From DATCJA01 sp963814955 (GTDB taxonomy: Bacteria > Acidobacteriota > Vicinamibacteria > Vicinamibacterales > UBA2999), in assembly GCA_963814955.1 (NCBI GenBank), contig CAWFEX010000006.1:1-64000 (forward strand): 64,000 bases of DNA, written 5' to 3'. Of the stretch, positions 37,611-48,660 are shown in pieces (within the stretch, counting starts at the first letter, position 1; the number at the start of each line of letters is the position of its first letter). The position numbers and the translations under genes are program-made. The notes beneath the pieces are model-generated. The model did not search any database. It was not told where the DNA came from and saw only the letters and a list, made by a program, of their open reading frames with translations.

Positions 37611-40013
37611 CTACCGAATGCGGATCGTGGTGCTCAGCAATACCTGTCGAGGCGGGCCAGGATCCGCCGATTCGCTGTTGACGTCGAAGTAGTACTCGTG
37701 TCGAACAGGTTGCGCGCGGAGAGCGTGACGCGGAAGGGCCCGCGCCGCCATGTGACCGCCGGCATCGACCAGTGTATAGGCGTCGATCAGGAACGTGTTG
37801 CTCTCGTCGCCGACGGCTTCACCGACATGCTTGATGTCGAGCGTCAGGTCGACGGCCGGCATGGGCTTCACGTTCAGGCCCCAATTCACGATCGTGTCGG
37901 GCGCGAGTACGAGACGGTTGCCGGTCAAAACCGTGTTCCGCCCGCGCCGCCTCGATGACGAACTCTCCGAACCGGCTGCGATAGAACGAGGCATTCAGAT
38001 AGGTCGACACCTTCGACAGCGGCGACCATCCAAAGCCGGTCTCGAACCCTTTGAACTTTCGCTCCCCTGCGTTCGTGTCCAGAAAGAACGGTCCCTGCCG
38101 CTGCCTCAGCACGACACCCTCGTCGGTCATGTAGAAGTACGACGCTTCCAGCGACAGTCGGCCGCCAAGGAGGCTTCCCTTCAGACCACCTTCGTAGTTT
38201 TCAATGTCTTCGGGCCTCAGATTGAGCGGGACATCGGCCGGCTGCAGCGCGCTCGGACGACGAGGCGGGAGAAACGCCTGCGAGTACGCGCCGTACACGT
38301 TCAACGCGGTCGCGGACGTCTCGACGAGCTTGAACGTGGCGCCGACCTTCGGACTGAAGGCATCGAACGTGTCCTCGGCCTTCGCCGCCGTTCCACGGTT
38401 GCGTCGAGCGCCAGCCGGTCGTATCGGCCGCCAGCGTCACGATCGACCTTCGTCGTCGGTTCGAGGATGTACTGACCGAACAGGCCGGTGATGCCCAGGT
38501 TGTAGACGCGCGAGGATTCGTCGTGCTGCCAGAGCGCTCCTCGAGGAATGACCGGGTTCACGTAGCTGATATCGGGGAATCCGAACAGGTCCTCGTCGGT
38601 GTAGATGAAATCGGCCGCCAGCGTTCCATTGTTGCGCTCGTACCATCCGCCGAGCGTCAGGAGATGCCGCATCGTGCCCGTGGCTGCGTTCAGCTCGAGC
38701 CGCGCCTCCTGGTAGTAGATGTCTTCGTCGAGCCTGCTGGCTGAACGGATACATCGTGACCGTCTGACGGCGAAGGCTGTAGGGCTCGCCGATGAAGTCG
38801 CCGTCGTCGATGAACTTCAGTTGAACGGCGCGATAGCCGAACGTCTCGACAATCCTCGCCCAGTCGGTGAGCTGGCGGTTGTAATTGAAGGTGAACGCGC
38901 GTCTCTCCCTGGTGGTAGTTCGGCCCCGGGATGTTGAAGCTGGTGAACCTCTCGAATGCCGGGTCGAGCTCGTGCAGCAGCACGCCGTCGATGACCGGCT
39001 CGTTGGTCGGCGTGCTGTTGTCGGATGACACGCGGTTGAAGGTGACGCTGCCGAACCGCGCGCATCCGGAGCGAATTTCAACTTGCCGAAAAAGGCCGTG
39101 TTTCCCATGTCGAAATCGTTGTCGACCAGGTTTCCCAGTAGCCGCCGCTGCGCTCCTTCCCCAATGAAACGTAGTAGCCGCCCCATCCGCTGATGGGTCC
39201 GGATCCGGCTGACCACCGCCTTCGCGGTGCCGAACTGGCCGCCGGTCAGGTCGATCTTGAGCTCCGGCTGCACGGTGGGATCGGCGGTGAGCACGTTGAT
39301 GGCTCCGCCGATCGCGGTGCGTCCATAGAGCGCCGAGTTCGGTCCCCGCACGACCTCGATACTGGTGGCGTCGTTGATCGGCAGCGCCACGACGCGCGCC
39401 TCGTTGCCCGAGTTCGTCTGCGGGACGCCGTCGATGAGCAACAGGGTGTTCGTGAACTCGTTGCCGACGCGCGGCATGCCGCGAAAGAGCACCGACTCGA
39501 AGATGCCAAGCTCGGTGGTGACCAAGGCGCCCGGCGTGTGTTCTATGGCTTCAGTGAGCCGCTGGTCGCCGCGACGCTCCATCGTTTCCCGGTCGACGAT
39601 CGTCGTCGGTGCGGCCACATCGCCGACACTGAGCGCCGACTTGGTGGCGGTCACTTGCACCGTTTCAAGGATGTTGGGCGTCGCGTTCGAGCTCGATGGT
39701 GAGCGGTCGTCTGCGGCTGCGCGTCCGGGACGCGCAGCTCGAGGTAGCCGGGCGCGCTCACCACGAGCGTCGCCGCCGACGGGCTGTTCAGTTCGAAGCG
39801 GCCGAGCCCGTTGGTCATCGCCGTCGTGCCCGATCCTTCCGCGGTGACCGTCGCATCGAGGATCGGCTGCCCGGTGGCGCGAGCAACGACGGTTCCACTT
39901 ACCGTCGGTCTTGAGTCTGTGCCCCACCCGCGCGCACGAGTGCCCCGGTCTCGGTCCCCAGAGCGAGGAGAAACACAAACAGATACCGCGACACTGAAGA
40001 CATCGACATCATC
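37611..40013 (-). pseudogene. TonB-dependent receptor, broken by about ten frameshifts
   Basis: Pieces in all three frames line up in order on the minus strand. They are a leader (MMSMSSVSRYLFVFLLALG), a carboxypeptidase-like domain (TVSGTVVARATGQPILDATV), a plug with APTTIVDRETMERRGDQRL, SVLFRGMPRVGNEFTN and VVRGPNSALYGRTAIGGAIN, barrel strands (LLTLGGWYERNNGTLAADFI, NVYGAYSQAFLPPRRPSALQ), and a C-terminus EYYFDVNSESADPGPP ending at TAG 37611-37613. Breaks are visible near 39910, 39690, 39190, 39055, 38890, 38730, 38430, 38300, 37950 and 37700. The gene may be a real pseudogene or a low-quality region. It is oriented toward the BNR gene. Confidence 0.7.
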
Positions 40014-40079
40014 GACTCCTGCGACACGCTGCTCAATCGCAGCGCACGCGAGCTTATCGGAGCGAGGTGTAACAAGCAT

Positions 40080-40096
40080 CTGAAGATTTCCTGAAG
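40080..40096 (-). promoter_or_regulatory. TTCAG direct-repeat box upstream of second TonB receptor
   Basis: On the minus strand this is CTTCAGGAAATCTTCAG, identical to the box at 31792-31808. It lies 66 bp before the receptor start at 40013. Shared spacing and identity suggest both receptors answer the same response regulator. Confidence 0.55.
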
Positions 40097-40215
40097 TTGC
40101 AGTAAGGATCGGCGGGACGATTCCCGTCCCTTTAGATGCGGCAGATGAGCCTTCGTGCGATAGCGTGACGCCCTGGATTTGACCGAGGTTGACATTTCCA
40201 GTTATCGTCGTTTTT

Positions 40216-40795
40216 ATGAAGTGCTCTCAACATCGCCACGCGGCCGCCGCGGTCGTGCTGGTCGGCGCGTCTCTGCTCGCCGGCTGCGCGGCGCCGCCTC
40301 CCGAGGCCGAGGAGCCGCCGCCTGCGGGTCTCCCCGTACCGCCCTGTCGCGACGATCCGGAGGTCATGAACAGCGTGATCCATCCCTCCGTAGACGTGGT
40401 GTGGAACTCGGTGAAGACCGTCAATGACAACGGCACGACCGATCACGCCCCTGCCGCCGACGAAGAGTGGGCCGAGGTGCGCCGCCACGCGCTGATCGTC
40501 AGCGAAGCGGCCAACCTCCTGTTGATGCCCGATTGCCCGGTCGCGCCCCCGGGCGCCCCGTCCCTGGCGCCGGGTGTCGAGTTGGCGCCCGAGGAGATTC
40601 GCTCGCTGATCGACAAGAATCGCGACGGCTGGAACTTTTACGTGCAACAGCTGCAGGACTCGGTGAAGCCGGCGCTAGCCGCGATCGATGCAAGGATCCC
40701 CAGGCGCTGCTCGACGCCGGGAAGCGATCGACACGACGTGCGAGAATTGCCATCAGGTGTTCTGGTTTCCGAAGGCCGTGGCATCGGCTCGCTGA
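40216..40795 (+). CDS. Cytochrome-c-like lipoprotein, two frameshifts
   Basis: The leader MKCSQHRHAAAAVVLVGASLLAGC has a lipobox (LAGC). A proline-rich linker follows. The helical region VWNSVKTVNDNG, EWAEVRRHALIVSEAANLLLMPD and LIDKNRDGWNFYVQQLQDSVK resembles cytochrome c'-type four-helix bundles. Breaks near 40692 and 40722 put the heme motif CENCHQVFWFPK in another frame, ending at TGA 40793-40795. It is a periplasmic electron carrier or sensor. It diverges from the broken TonB receptor and precedes a DUF6152 gene. Confidence 0.7.
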
Positions 40796-40831
40796 CGCGC
40801 ATCCGCATGGGATTTTGACCGGAGGCATCTG

Positions 40832-41242
40832 ATGAAGACGGGGATTGTTCTCGCTTCGCTCGCGGCTGGAGCACTCTGTGCGGGCCAGCCGGCACTAGCG
40901 CATCATCCGTTCGCGGGAGAGGACGATGTCAACAAACCGGTGACGCTGACGGGTACCCTGGCCAGAATGGAGTGGGTGAACCCGCACGGCTGGATCTACA
41001 TGGACGTCAAGCAGCCGGATGGCACCGTCAAGCAGTGGACGGTCGAGACTTCGGGTCCGGGCCAGATGAACCGCCGCGGGCTGAAAAAGACCGACACGGT
41101 CGACGGCATGTCCCTCGTGATAAAGGGCTATCAGAGCAGGAAGAATCCGACGCTCGCCAACGGCCGGACGCTGGACTGGCCGACGGACGCAGCTTCTACA
41201 TCGGCGCGGTCGGTGGGCCGAGCGACGGCGCCGATACGCTGA
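40832..41242 (+). CDS. DUF6152 family exported protein, probable 3' frameshifts
   Basis: GGAGG precedes ATG 40832. A signal peptide ends QPALA, and the mature protein begins HHPFAGEDDVNKPVTLTGTL. The motif MEWVNPHGWIYMDV and a later QMNRRGLKKTD fit DUF6152. Near 41170 the expected C-terminal LADGRSFYIGAVGGPSDG is in another frame, and the TGA at 41240-41242 is reached only if the frame shifts back. Role unknown. It sits between a cytochrome-like lipoprotein and two DUF6644 membrane proteins. Confidence 0.75.
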   Translation: MKTGIVLASLAAGALCAGQPALAHHPFAGEDDVNKPVTLTGTLARMEWVNPHGWIYMDVKQPDGTVKQWTVETSGPGQMNRRGLKKTDTVDGMSLVIKGYQSRKNPTLANGRTLDWPTDAASTSARSVGRATAPIR

Positions 41243-41262
41243 GGCGCGGAACCCAGCTCGCG

Positions 41263-41818
41263 ATGCCCTCGATCGTCCCCGCCCTCGAGTGGCTCGAAGG
41301 GCTCGCCTGGACGACTGCGGTCCGCGAGTCCGCCTGGGGTTACCCGATCATCGAGACGGCGCACGTCGCCAGCATGGCCGCCTTCGCCGGTCTCGTGATC
41401 ATGATGGATCTGCGCCTCGTCGGCTTGGCGTTCACGCACGCGCCGCTGACGCAGATCCAGCGGCGGCTCTTCCCGTGGCAGATGGCCGGCTCTCGGACCG
41501 AGCACTGCCACCGGACTTCTTCTCTGCTGCGTGGATCCGCTGCGCTACTACGGAAACGTGTTCTTTCGCGTCAAGCTCGTGCTGCTCGCGCTGGCGGCGG
41601 TCAACGCGCTGGCCTTTCACGTGAGGACCTATCAGAAGGCCAGACGGTGGGACGAGGATCCGCAGGTCACCGCGACGGCGCAGCTGGCCGGCGCTGTCTC
41701 GCTGCTGCTCTGGTGCGCGATCATCGTCTCGGGGCGGCTCATCGCCTTTAACGATTCGACTGAAGGGGCCGATTGTTCCTGCTGCCGTTCCTCGAATGGT
41801 GCGAAGGCCTGGCGATGA
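41263..41818 (+). CDS. DUF6644 family membrane protein, first copy, frameshifted
   Basis: From ATG 41263 the sequence reads ALEWLEGLAWTTAVRESAWGYPIIETAHV and MAAFAGLVIMMDLRLVGLAF, the DUF6644 N-terminus with a histidine in the first helix. Near 41500 the frame breaks and resumes as DPLRYYGNVFFRVKLVLLAL and VSLLLWCAIIVSGRLIAF. Four membrane helices are expected. The end is uncertain because another slip is likely near 41750. A paralogue follows immediately. Confidence 0.65.
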
Positions 41819-42248
41819 GCCAGGCATACCGCGAATCGCTCTGGCTGTTCACGGCGACGCAGTCTCTGCACCTCGTCGCCGTCACGACGTTCATCGGCGC
41901 GATCCTGATTGTCGACCTGCGCCTGCTCGGGTGGGGTCCCGTCCGCCAGTCGCGCGCGGACATCGCGTGGAGCGCGCAACGGATTCTGCTCTGGGCCGGC
42001 CTGGCCGTGCTGGCGACCGGCATCCCGCAGTTCACGGCGAATGCGCGAGCTACTCCCAGGTCTCCGGTGTTCGTTTTCAAGATGTGCCTCCTCGCGGCGA
42101 CGGTGGTGTCCACGGCGACGGTGCGCCGCCGGGTAGGCTCGCCGACGAAGGACGCCTGCCGTCGTGGGTGCCGAGGGCAGTCGGTGCTGTTTCGCTCGCG
42201 CTGTGGATGGGTGTCACGATCGGCGGCCGGGATCACCATGACGGCTGA
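41773..42248 (+). CDS. DUF6644 family membrane protein, second copy, frameshifted
   Basis: The start (TTG at 41773) reads FLEWCEGLAMSQAYRESLWLFTATQSLHLV and GAILIVDLRLLGWG, paralogous to the copy just upstream. Helices LLWAGLAVLATGIPQF and FVFKMCLLAATVVSTATV follow. A slip near 42135 leads to VPRAVGAVSLALWMGVTIGGR and a TGA at 42246-42248. The two copies may form a heterodimeric membrane unit with the DUF6152 protein. Function is unknown. Confidence 0.65.
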
Positions 42249-42283
42249 TCGGCTCTCGACGAGAGCCAAGCTATGAAACCGGC

Positions 42284-43044
<761 letters not shown>

Positions 43045-43550
43045 GGGTGCTGGGTACCTCGTTATCTGATAGCCCACTACGGATGAAGCCGTCGGGAGAA
43101 GGCTCGGGGCCGGCCATGCTCGAAGGCCTGCAGGCACCGTCCGCCAAACGATCGCGATCATTCCTACAGGCGCATTATAACGGTCAGCCTCACCGCCGCG
43201 TCGCCAATGGCGGCGCCGGTGGAGTCGGGCGGCACCTGAGTTTGCTGAAGTTTCCGCGAGGTCGAGCGCCGGCATTCTGACGAAGAATTCAGGGAATGTT
43301 CAGATCGCCGCGCCTCGGTATAAGGCACGGCCCACGCGTCGTACCCTCGGCCAACCCCACCAACGCTGCGTGAGCACACCCTGAACCGACGATTAATTCG
43401 TGTTCATCGAAGCAGGAACCGACGAGATCCAAAGTTGTTACCGGATTACATTCCTCGTAGGCTGACGCACAACCTCGCCAATACAATCAATCGGACAGCA
43501 ACAGTCGTGAACGCGCGATGGTGGCTCGTGGTTTGCCTGTCGCCGGTGCG
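43045..43550. other. Intergenic region before GT87 gene
   Basis: About 500 bp with no convincing gene. It contains a TTCAG direct-repeat box (43288-43303) and a TATAAG hexamer near 43319 that could be a -10 element. Nothing else was recognised. Confidence 0.45.
43288..43303 (+). promoter_or_regulatory. TTCAG direct-repeat box, variant copy
   Basis: TTCAGGGAATGTTCAG has the same TTCAG-N6-TTCAG layout as the two TonB receptor boxes, with changes only in the spacer. It lies about 250 bp before the GT87 start and just upstream of a TATAAG-like hexamer. Confidence 0.4.
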
Positions 43551-44792
43551 ATGTCGCGCCTCCGCCGCCGCATCCGCCGATGGTCGCTCGTGTCGGCGCT
43601 CGCCTTCGCCACCGTCTTTGTGTTGAATCTCACGCCGTCCGGGGTCGTCGGACTGAACGGGCATTTGAAAGGCCAGGACTATGTGCATTTCTATGTCCTG
43701 GGACGGCTCGCCGTTGACGGCGATGCGTCGCTGCTCTACGACATACAGGGACAAGCGGACTACCTGCGAGCGGCTGTCCCTGGCGCCGACCTCACCTACT
43801 TCGTACCCGTGTACGGCCCGCAGGTTGCCCTGGCGTTTGCGCCCTTCGCGTGGTTCCCGTATCTGGCAAGCCTTGCTCTCTGGTTGGTCACGACGTTAAT
43901 CGCGTACGCGCTATGTTGCATGGCGGCGCTTCGCTTCGTCCCGACGCTGAAACCTTTCCGGACCGAACTGATTCTTTTGGCACTGGCGTCGCCGGCGCTG
44001 TGGCAGCTGCTCATTCACGGCCAGAATTCCGCAATTGCCCTGGCGAGCTACACGATTGGATGGCTTTGTCTTCGCTCCGGCAAACGTGTGCTCGCCGGTG
44101 TTGTTTTCGGCCTGCTCTTCTACAAACCGCAACTGGCTCTCGCGCTCTGTGGTGTGCTTCTGCTCACGGGCGGATGGAAAGTCCTGTCAGGCATGGCGCT
44201 GAGCGCATCGTTGCAGCTGACGGTGGCCGCGGCGTACTTCGGACAGACCGCTCTCGTCGAGTACGTCGACATGCTGCGAAGGCTGCCGGCGCTCACGGCG
44301 CTCATCGAACCGAAGCTTCATCTGATGCATTCGTTCAAAGCCTTCTTCCAGATCGTTCCCGGTCTGGCCCCGGTTGCCGTCGCTGGTTCGCTTGTCTGTT
44401 CGGCATGGCTCGTGTTCGCCCTTGCCCGCCGCTGGGCGACGAAACTGGACCCGGACCTCTGCTTCGTTCTCATTCTTCCGGCGGCGATCCTGATCTCGCC
44501 GCACACCTCGGTCTACGACCTCGTCATTCTGACGCCTGCGTTGATCGTGATTGCCGACCGCCTGCTCGCTCTGCAGGGAAGAGCTCGTCGAACGGAGCTG
44601 GCCACCTGCTGGACGCTGCTCGCACTGGTCTATCTGCTGCCTGCCTGGTCCACCGCGTCGCTGTGGCTGCACGTCCAACCTCTGGTCCCCTGTCTTGCGG
44701 CGCTGGTGGTGTGTGTTGCCCGCTTGCCTCAGGCGTCGTACGAAGAATTGACGGATTTACGAATTGACGGATTGACGAATTCGGCGGCTTGA
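43551..44792 (+). CDS. GT87 (DUF2029) family membrane glycosyltransferase
   Basis: The roughly 413-residue protein starts MSRLRRRIRRWSLVSALAFATVFVLN and has about ten membrane helices. GQDYVHFYVLGRLAVDG carries the acidic residue after helix 1 typical of GT-C enzymes, and LLIHGQNSAIALASY plus GLLFYKPQLALALCG are GT87 hallmarks. These enzymes use polyprenyl-phosphate mannose. An in-frame start at 43518 is possible. The last 15 or so residues (ELTDLRIDGLTNSAA) are encoded by a degenerate GAATTGACG repeat region. Confidence 0.87.
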   Translation: MSRLRRRIRRWSLVSALAFATVFVLNLTPSGVVGLNGHLKGQDYVHFYVLGRLAVDGDASLLYDIQGQADYLRAAVPGADLTYFVPVYGPQVALAFAPFAWFPYLASLALWLVTTLIAYALCCMAALRFVPTLKPFRTELILLALASPALWQLLIHGQNSAIALASYTIGWLCLRSGKRVLAGVVFGLLFYKPQLALALCGVLLLTGGWKVLSGMALSASLQLTVAAAYFGQTALVEYVDMLRRLPALTALIEPKLHLMHSFKAFFQIVPGLAPVAVAGSLVCSAWLVFALARRWATKLDPDLCFVLILPAAILISPHTSVYDLVILTPALIVIADRLLALQGRARRTELATCWTLLALVYLLPAWSTASLWLHVQPLVPCLAALVVCVARLPQASYEELTDLRIDGLTNSAA

Positions 44793-44818
44793 CGAATTTG
44801 CGAATTTGATTTGACGAC

Positions 44819-44856
44819 GTCAAGGCACGACAATTCGTCACAATCAATTCGTCAAT
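44819..44856 (+). repeat. 38-bp direct repeat, left copy
   Basis: The unit begins GTCAAGGCACGACAATTCG and ends AATTCGTCAAT. It recurs with one base missing at 45622-45658, bracketing a methyltransferase. The methyltransferase ATG (44855) is formed by its last bases. Degenerate GAATTGACG units precede it from about 44745. Confidence 0.7.
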
Positions 44857-45615
44857 GACAACCCCTTTCACCTACGACTTCGGTTACAGCTGGTGGATCG
44901 TATGGGGCCATCTGGTGCCTGTCGCTGTGTTTGGCGGACTCGCGGCGGCAGGGTCCAGGCTTGGATGGCGACGAGGAGTCGTCATCGCGTGTGGCGCGAT
45001 GGCGGCGTGGGGTGTCGCCGGACTGGTCATTACGCATTTCATGTTCCGCGCATCAACCTTCCCGTGCCGCCGTCCACGGAGCAGTTTCTGTCATCGGGGA
45101 CCGGCCGTGTCGTTGACATCGGCGCGGGTTCCGGCCGCGCGACCGTCGGCCTGCTGCTGGCACGACCACGCGCCACCGTTACCGCAGTCGACATCTACCA
45201 AGGTTTTTACGGAATCGAAGAAAACACGCCGGAGCGGCTGATGGCCAACGCGCGCATCGCCGGTGTTGCGCAGAGAGCGGATGCCCAAATGGGTGACGCG
45301 CGCGAACTGCCGCTCGCCACGAGCGCCTACGATGGCGTCATCAGCGTTGCCGCCATCGATCATCTCCCACAGAACGGAATCCCGAAGGCGATCGATGAGG
45401 CGGCGCGGGTCTTGAAACCCGATGGAGAGTTCCTGCTGACAATCGTCAACGTCGATTTCTGGGCCTGGCTCGCATCGCCGCATGCGATGGCGCATCACGC
45501 CGCGGTTAATCCGAGCCGCTGGCGCGCGCTTCTCCAGTCATCAGGATTCGAGGTCGTGGAACAGGGAACTCAGCCGGGAGCGCTGTATTTCTTCAGCCGC
45601 AAGTCACGTTCGTAA
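44855..45615 (+). CDS. SAM-dependent methyltransferase with N-terminal membrane helices, frameshifted
   Basis: The N-terminus TTPFTYDFGYSWWIVWGHL and helices HLVPVAVFGGLAAAG and GVVIACGAMAAWGVAGLV precede the enzyme domain. Near 45050 one base shifts the frame. The continuation INLPVPPSTEQFLSSGTGRVVDIGAGSGR holds SAM motif I (VVDIGAGSGR), with VTAVDIYQGFYG and later FLLTIVNVDFWAWL. Corrected length is about 253 residues. The substrate is unknown but could be a membrane lipid or quinone. It is bracketed by direct repeats. Confidence 0.78.
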
Positions 45616-45621
45616 ATTTAC

Positions 45622-45658
45622 GTCAAGGCACGACAATCGTCACAATCAATTCGTCAAT
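45622..45658 (+). repeat. 38-bp direct repeat, right copy
   Basis: This matches 44819-44856 apart from one missing T. It lies just beyond the methyltransferase stop, and the stop codon of the convergent DUF2272 gene (45662-45664) follows 3 bp later. Confidence 0.7.
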
Positions 45659-45661
45659 TCG

Positions 45662-46685
45662 CTAATCCGTCAATGAAACCGGCGCGCCCGGCCTGCGCGG
45701 TTGCGGCGTCGCCGCAACGTCCCGGCGTGAGCGGGCCGCGATCGTCGGGCTCCCGTCCAGCGCATTCAGCTCGATCGGCTCGGCGCGAAGCTTCAAGTGG
45801 GCGAACAGCGGACGCTCCGGGTTGCCGTTGGCCGGCCGCAGCGGTTTGCCCGACTCGCGCACCGCGGGAAGTTCCTTCAGGCTGACGACTCCACGCACGT
45901 TGCCGCCGACGGCGTGAATACGCGCGTGCGTCTCGTCCACCTTGACGACCACATCGCAGTGGCTCCGCGCGCCGACCCCCATTTGCCGCCGACGCTCGGC
46001 GATGGTGCGGTACGCAGGACGGCGCGACGAGCACAGGAGGTCGCCCGGCGTGATTGCCGTCTCGCCCGTGTCGTAAGCGACGAAGGCCGCCTGGGGCGCG
46101 CGACCGTCGCGGGCACGAATCGCCTGATCGATGTAGCTGTGATGGGCGACGGCACGCTCGAACTGAGCGGCGGCGCCAAGGCCTGCCTCGCACATCACCC
46201 ACGAGACGAACGCCGCCGACCAGGGGGCATTCCAGCGCGCGGCGATGCCGTCGGGGCCATCCCATCGGTCGTTCTGCCGCTGTACCAATCCACGCCCCTT
46301 CCGGCGTCACCGCCCAGTACCCCGCGATCGAGGAAGCCACGCGCCGCGCTTCGTCAGGAGGCAGTCTCGGACGACGACGTCGGAACCCATCATCGTCTTC
46401 GCCATCGGTCGGGGCGGCCACCCGAAACCCGAAAAAGCCCCATTCCTGGACGGCGATGTCGACAACGCGGCGCCTCATGTCGCCGGTCGGCACTGTCGGG
46501 CACGCGCGCAGCTGTACGGCCATTGCGCCCGGCACACCGCGCACGCGGGCGGACGGCGGTGCAACGTCGAACACGTCGGCGGGCAGGCGTTCAGCGGCAG
46601 ACTGCTGCGCTGCCGACGGCGCCACCGCGGCAACAAGCCCGGTCAGCGTGATGCCGAGCGGCAGGACGATTGTTGGCAGGCGCAC
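45662..46685 (-). CDS. DUF2272 domain exported protein, frameshifted
   Basis: GTG 46685 starts a leader (RLPTIVLPLGITLTGLVAAVAPSAAQ). The mature N-terminus includes MRRRVVDIAVQEWGFFGF and EGAWI. An extra G near 46288 shifts the frame, and the domain continues VQRQNDRWDGPDGIAARW, APWSAAFVSWVMCEAGLG, HHSYIDQAIRAR and GDLLCSSRRP. The W-S-A-AF(V/I)SW and H-x-YI motifs are diagnostic of DUF2272, an NlpC/P60-like fold probably acting on peptidoglycan. C-terminal residues are low-complexity (RSRRDVAATPQPRRPG). Confidence 0.75.
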
Positions 46686-46953
46686 GTGATTTCGAGGGAC
46701 AGTAACACAAGACCAGCGAGCGCTCCGCCTCAAATCGGCGAGCATGTGGATGGCTCCGCCTCGCTAGTGCCAGTGTTGGCTTTGCCCCGCCTCCGGCGGG
46801 GTGTTGGCATCGAGGTGGCGTCATCCTCTCCTGCAACTTGACAGCGCCACGCGCTTCCATCATTCTCCTGAGCCACACTTCACTCCGCACCGTGTCGCAG
46901 GTCCCCGGGATTGGTGAGATACCGTGCATCTGGTCTGGAAGTAAGGAGGAGCT

Positions 46954-48546
46954 ATGAGAGGCAGAGTGTTGATTCTCCTTGTCGGGTTTCTGCTGGCCAC
47001 CATCGGCATTCCGGGGATCGCGCAGGAGCCCGATGCCCGGACCGTGTTGCAAGCGGCCCTCAAGGCCATGGGCGGAGAGAACCTTCGCAGCATCCAGTAC
47101 TCCGGAAATCAGGGGTATGTGGCCGCCGTCGGCCAGAACTACAACCCGGCGAATGACTGGCCTGCTCCCAATATCACCACGTATACGCGGACGATCGACT
47201 ACGAGGCGCGATCCTCACGAGAGGAGTACGGCCTGACGACGAAAGGCGCCGGAGACGGCGGCCCGGTCGGCGGCGGCAACGCGCCGGTCATCACCACACC
47301 GATCGTTGGCGAGCAGCGCCGGAACTGGGTTGTCCGGGAAAACTTCGCCTGGAACGTGGACGGCACCAACGTTGTCCCGCAGCCGGCGCTCAACGAGACG
47401 CGGCAGCTCGAAATCTGGCTGACGCCTCACGGATGCCTCAAGGCGGCGCTCGCCCAGGGGGCCAACCCCGTCGCCGTCGAGCGCAACGAACAGGGCAAGG
47501 GGCGCGTCGTCGCGGTGTCGTTCTTGGCGCTCGGCAAGTACCGCGTGCAGTGCTCCATGAACGCCAAGAACCTCGTGGAGCGCGTTCAGACGTGGCTTCC
47601 CAATCCGGTCGTCGGTGACCTGTATCACGAGCTCGTCTACACCAACTACAAGGACTTCGGCGGAGTGATGATGCCGACGAACTTCCACGCGCATCACGAT
47701 CTCGACGACGACCTGGAAGGTCAGGGTGTGAACGTGAGCGGCGGGCACAACTCGTTCGGCCTCACCGTGAGCGATGTCCGCGCGAACGTGGCCGATGCCG
47801 CGCCGGCCATTCCCGACGCGGTGCGGACGGCCAAGGTGCCGCCCGTGCAGGTCGACGTGCAGAAGATCGGGAACGGTATCTTCTACATGGGCGGTGGAAC
47901 GCACGCCAGCGTCGCCGTCGAGTTCCGCGATCAGATCACAGTGTTCGATGCGCCGCTCAACGAGGCGCGCTCACTCGCCGTGATTCGCGAAATCAAGAGG
48001 GCGATTCCCAACAAGCCGATCCGCTACGTCGTGAGCTCGCACCATCACTGGGACCATCTCGGCGGTCTCCGCGCCTACGTCGCGAAGGAGAACGTGACGG
48101 TCATCCTGCAGCAGAACAATCTGTCGTACTACGCGGAGGTGCTCTGGATCCGGCCGTGGACGCTGCAGCCTGATTTGCTCGCGCTGTTTCCGCCGGAGGA
48201 GGTGTCCGAGGGATACACCTTCGAGACCGTCGGCCAGAAGCACGTGATCAGCGACGGAACGCGCACGATGGAGATTTACAACGTGCAGGGACTCCAGCAC
48301 GCGCAGGGAATGGTGATGGCGTATCTCCCGCAGGAGAAGATCGTCATCGAGGCAGACCTGTTCACGCCGCCGGCGGCGAACGCGCCAATGCCGACGATGG
48401 TGACGGCGTCGCACCGGACGTTCTACAACAATGTGCAGCGGCTGAAGCTGGATGTGACGACAATCGCACCCATCCACGGAGGCCGTACGTTCCCGTGGGC
48501 GGAGTTCACCAAGTTCGTGACGAGCGCCAAACCCGCCACGAACTGA
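46954..48546 (+). CDS. Exported MBL-fold metallo-hydrolase with N-terminal beta domain
   Basis: AAGGAGGAG precedes ATG 46954. After a signal peptide (residues 1-23) a 270-residue beta-rich region precedes the MBL domain. The zinc motif is SSHHHWDHLGG near residue 362, with later VIEADLFTPPA and TIAPIHGGR. The N-terminal half (AALKAMGGENLRSIQYSGNQG) resembles outer-membrane-lipoprotein-like domains. Periplasmic relatives hydrolyse unknown esters or lactones. It stands alone between convergent or divergent neighbours. Confidence 0.88.
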   Translation: MRGRVLILLVGFLLATIGIPGIAQEPDARTVLQAALKAMGGENLRSIQYSGNQGYVAAVGQNYNPANDWPAPNITTYTRTIDYEARSSREEYGLTTKGAGDGGPVGGGNAPVITTPIVGEQRRNWVVRENFAWNVDGTNVVPQPALNETRQLEIWLTPHGCLKAALAQGANPVAVERNEQGKGRVVAVSFLALGKYRVQCSMNAKNLVERVQTWLPNPVVGDLYHELVYTNYKDFGGVMMPTNFHAHHDLDDDLEGQGVNVSGGHNSFGLTVSDVRANVADAAPAIPDAVRTAKVPPVQVDVQKIGNGIFYMGGGTHASVAVEFRDQITVFDAPLNEARSLAVIREIKRAIPNKPIRYVVSSHHHWDHLGGLRAYVAKENVTVILQQNNLSYYAEVLWIRPWTLQPDLLALFPPEEVSEGYTFETVGQKHVISDGTRTMEIYNVQGLQHAQGMVMAYLPQEKIVIEADLFTPPAANAPMPTMVTASHRTFYNNVQRLKLDVTTIAPIHGGRTFPWAEFTKFVTSAKPATN

Positions 48547-48561
48547 CGGAGCGATACGTAG

Positions 48562-48640
48562 GGCGGGTCCTTTTGGACCCGCCTGATCTGCCAAGTCCTT
48601 TGGGAACGGCCTCCTGTGTGCCGGGTCCGGAAGGACCCGG
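48562..48640. repeat. Two GGGTCC-hairpins after the MBL gene
   Basis: GGCGGGTCC-TTTT-GGACCCGCC (48562-48583) and CCGGGTCC-GGAA-GGACCCGG (48621-48640) are perfect hairpins between convergent genes. They are members of a family also found at 49718-49739 and 50415-50468. They are probably bidirectional terminators. Confidence 0.7.
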
Positions 48641-48660
48641 CCTACGCTCATGAAGCGGTG

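Noticed and set aside
44745..44856. Short GAATTGACG units as a CRISPR or iteron origin
   Set aside because: Units are degenerate and irregularly spaced, with no replication or cas gene nearby.
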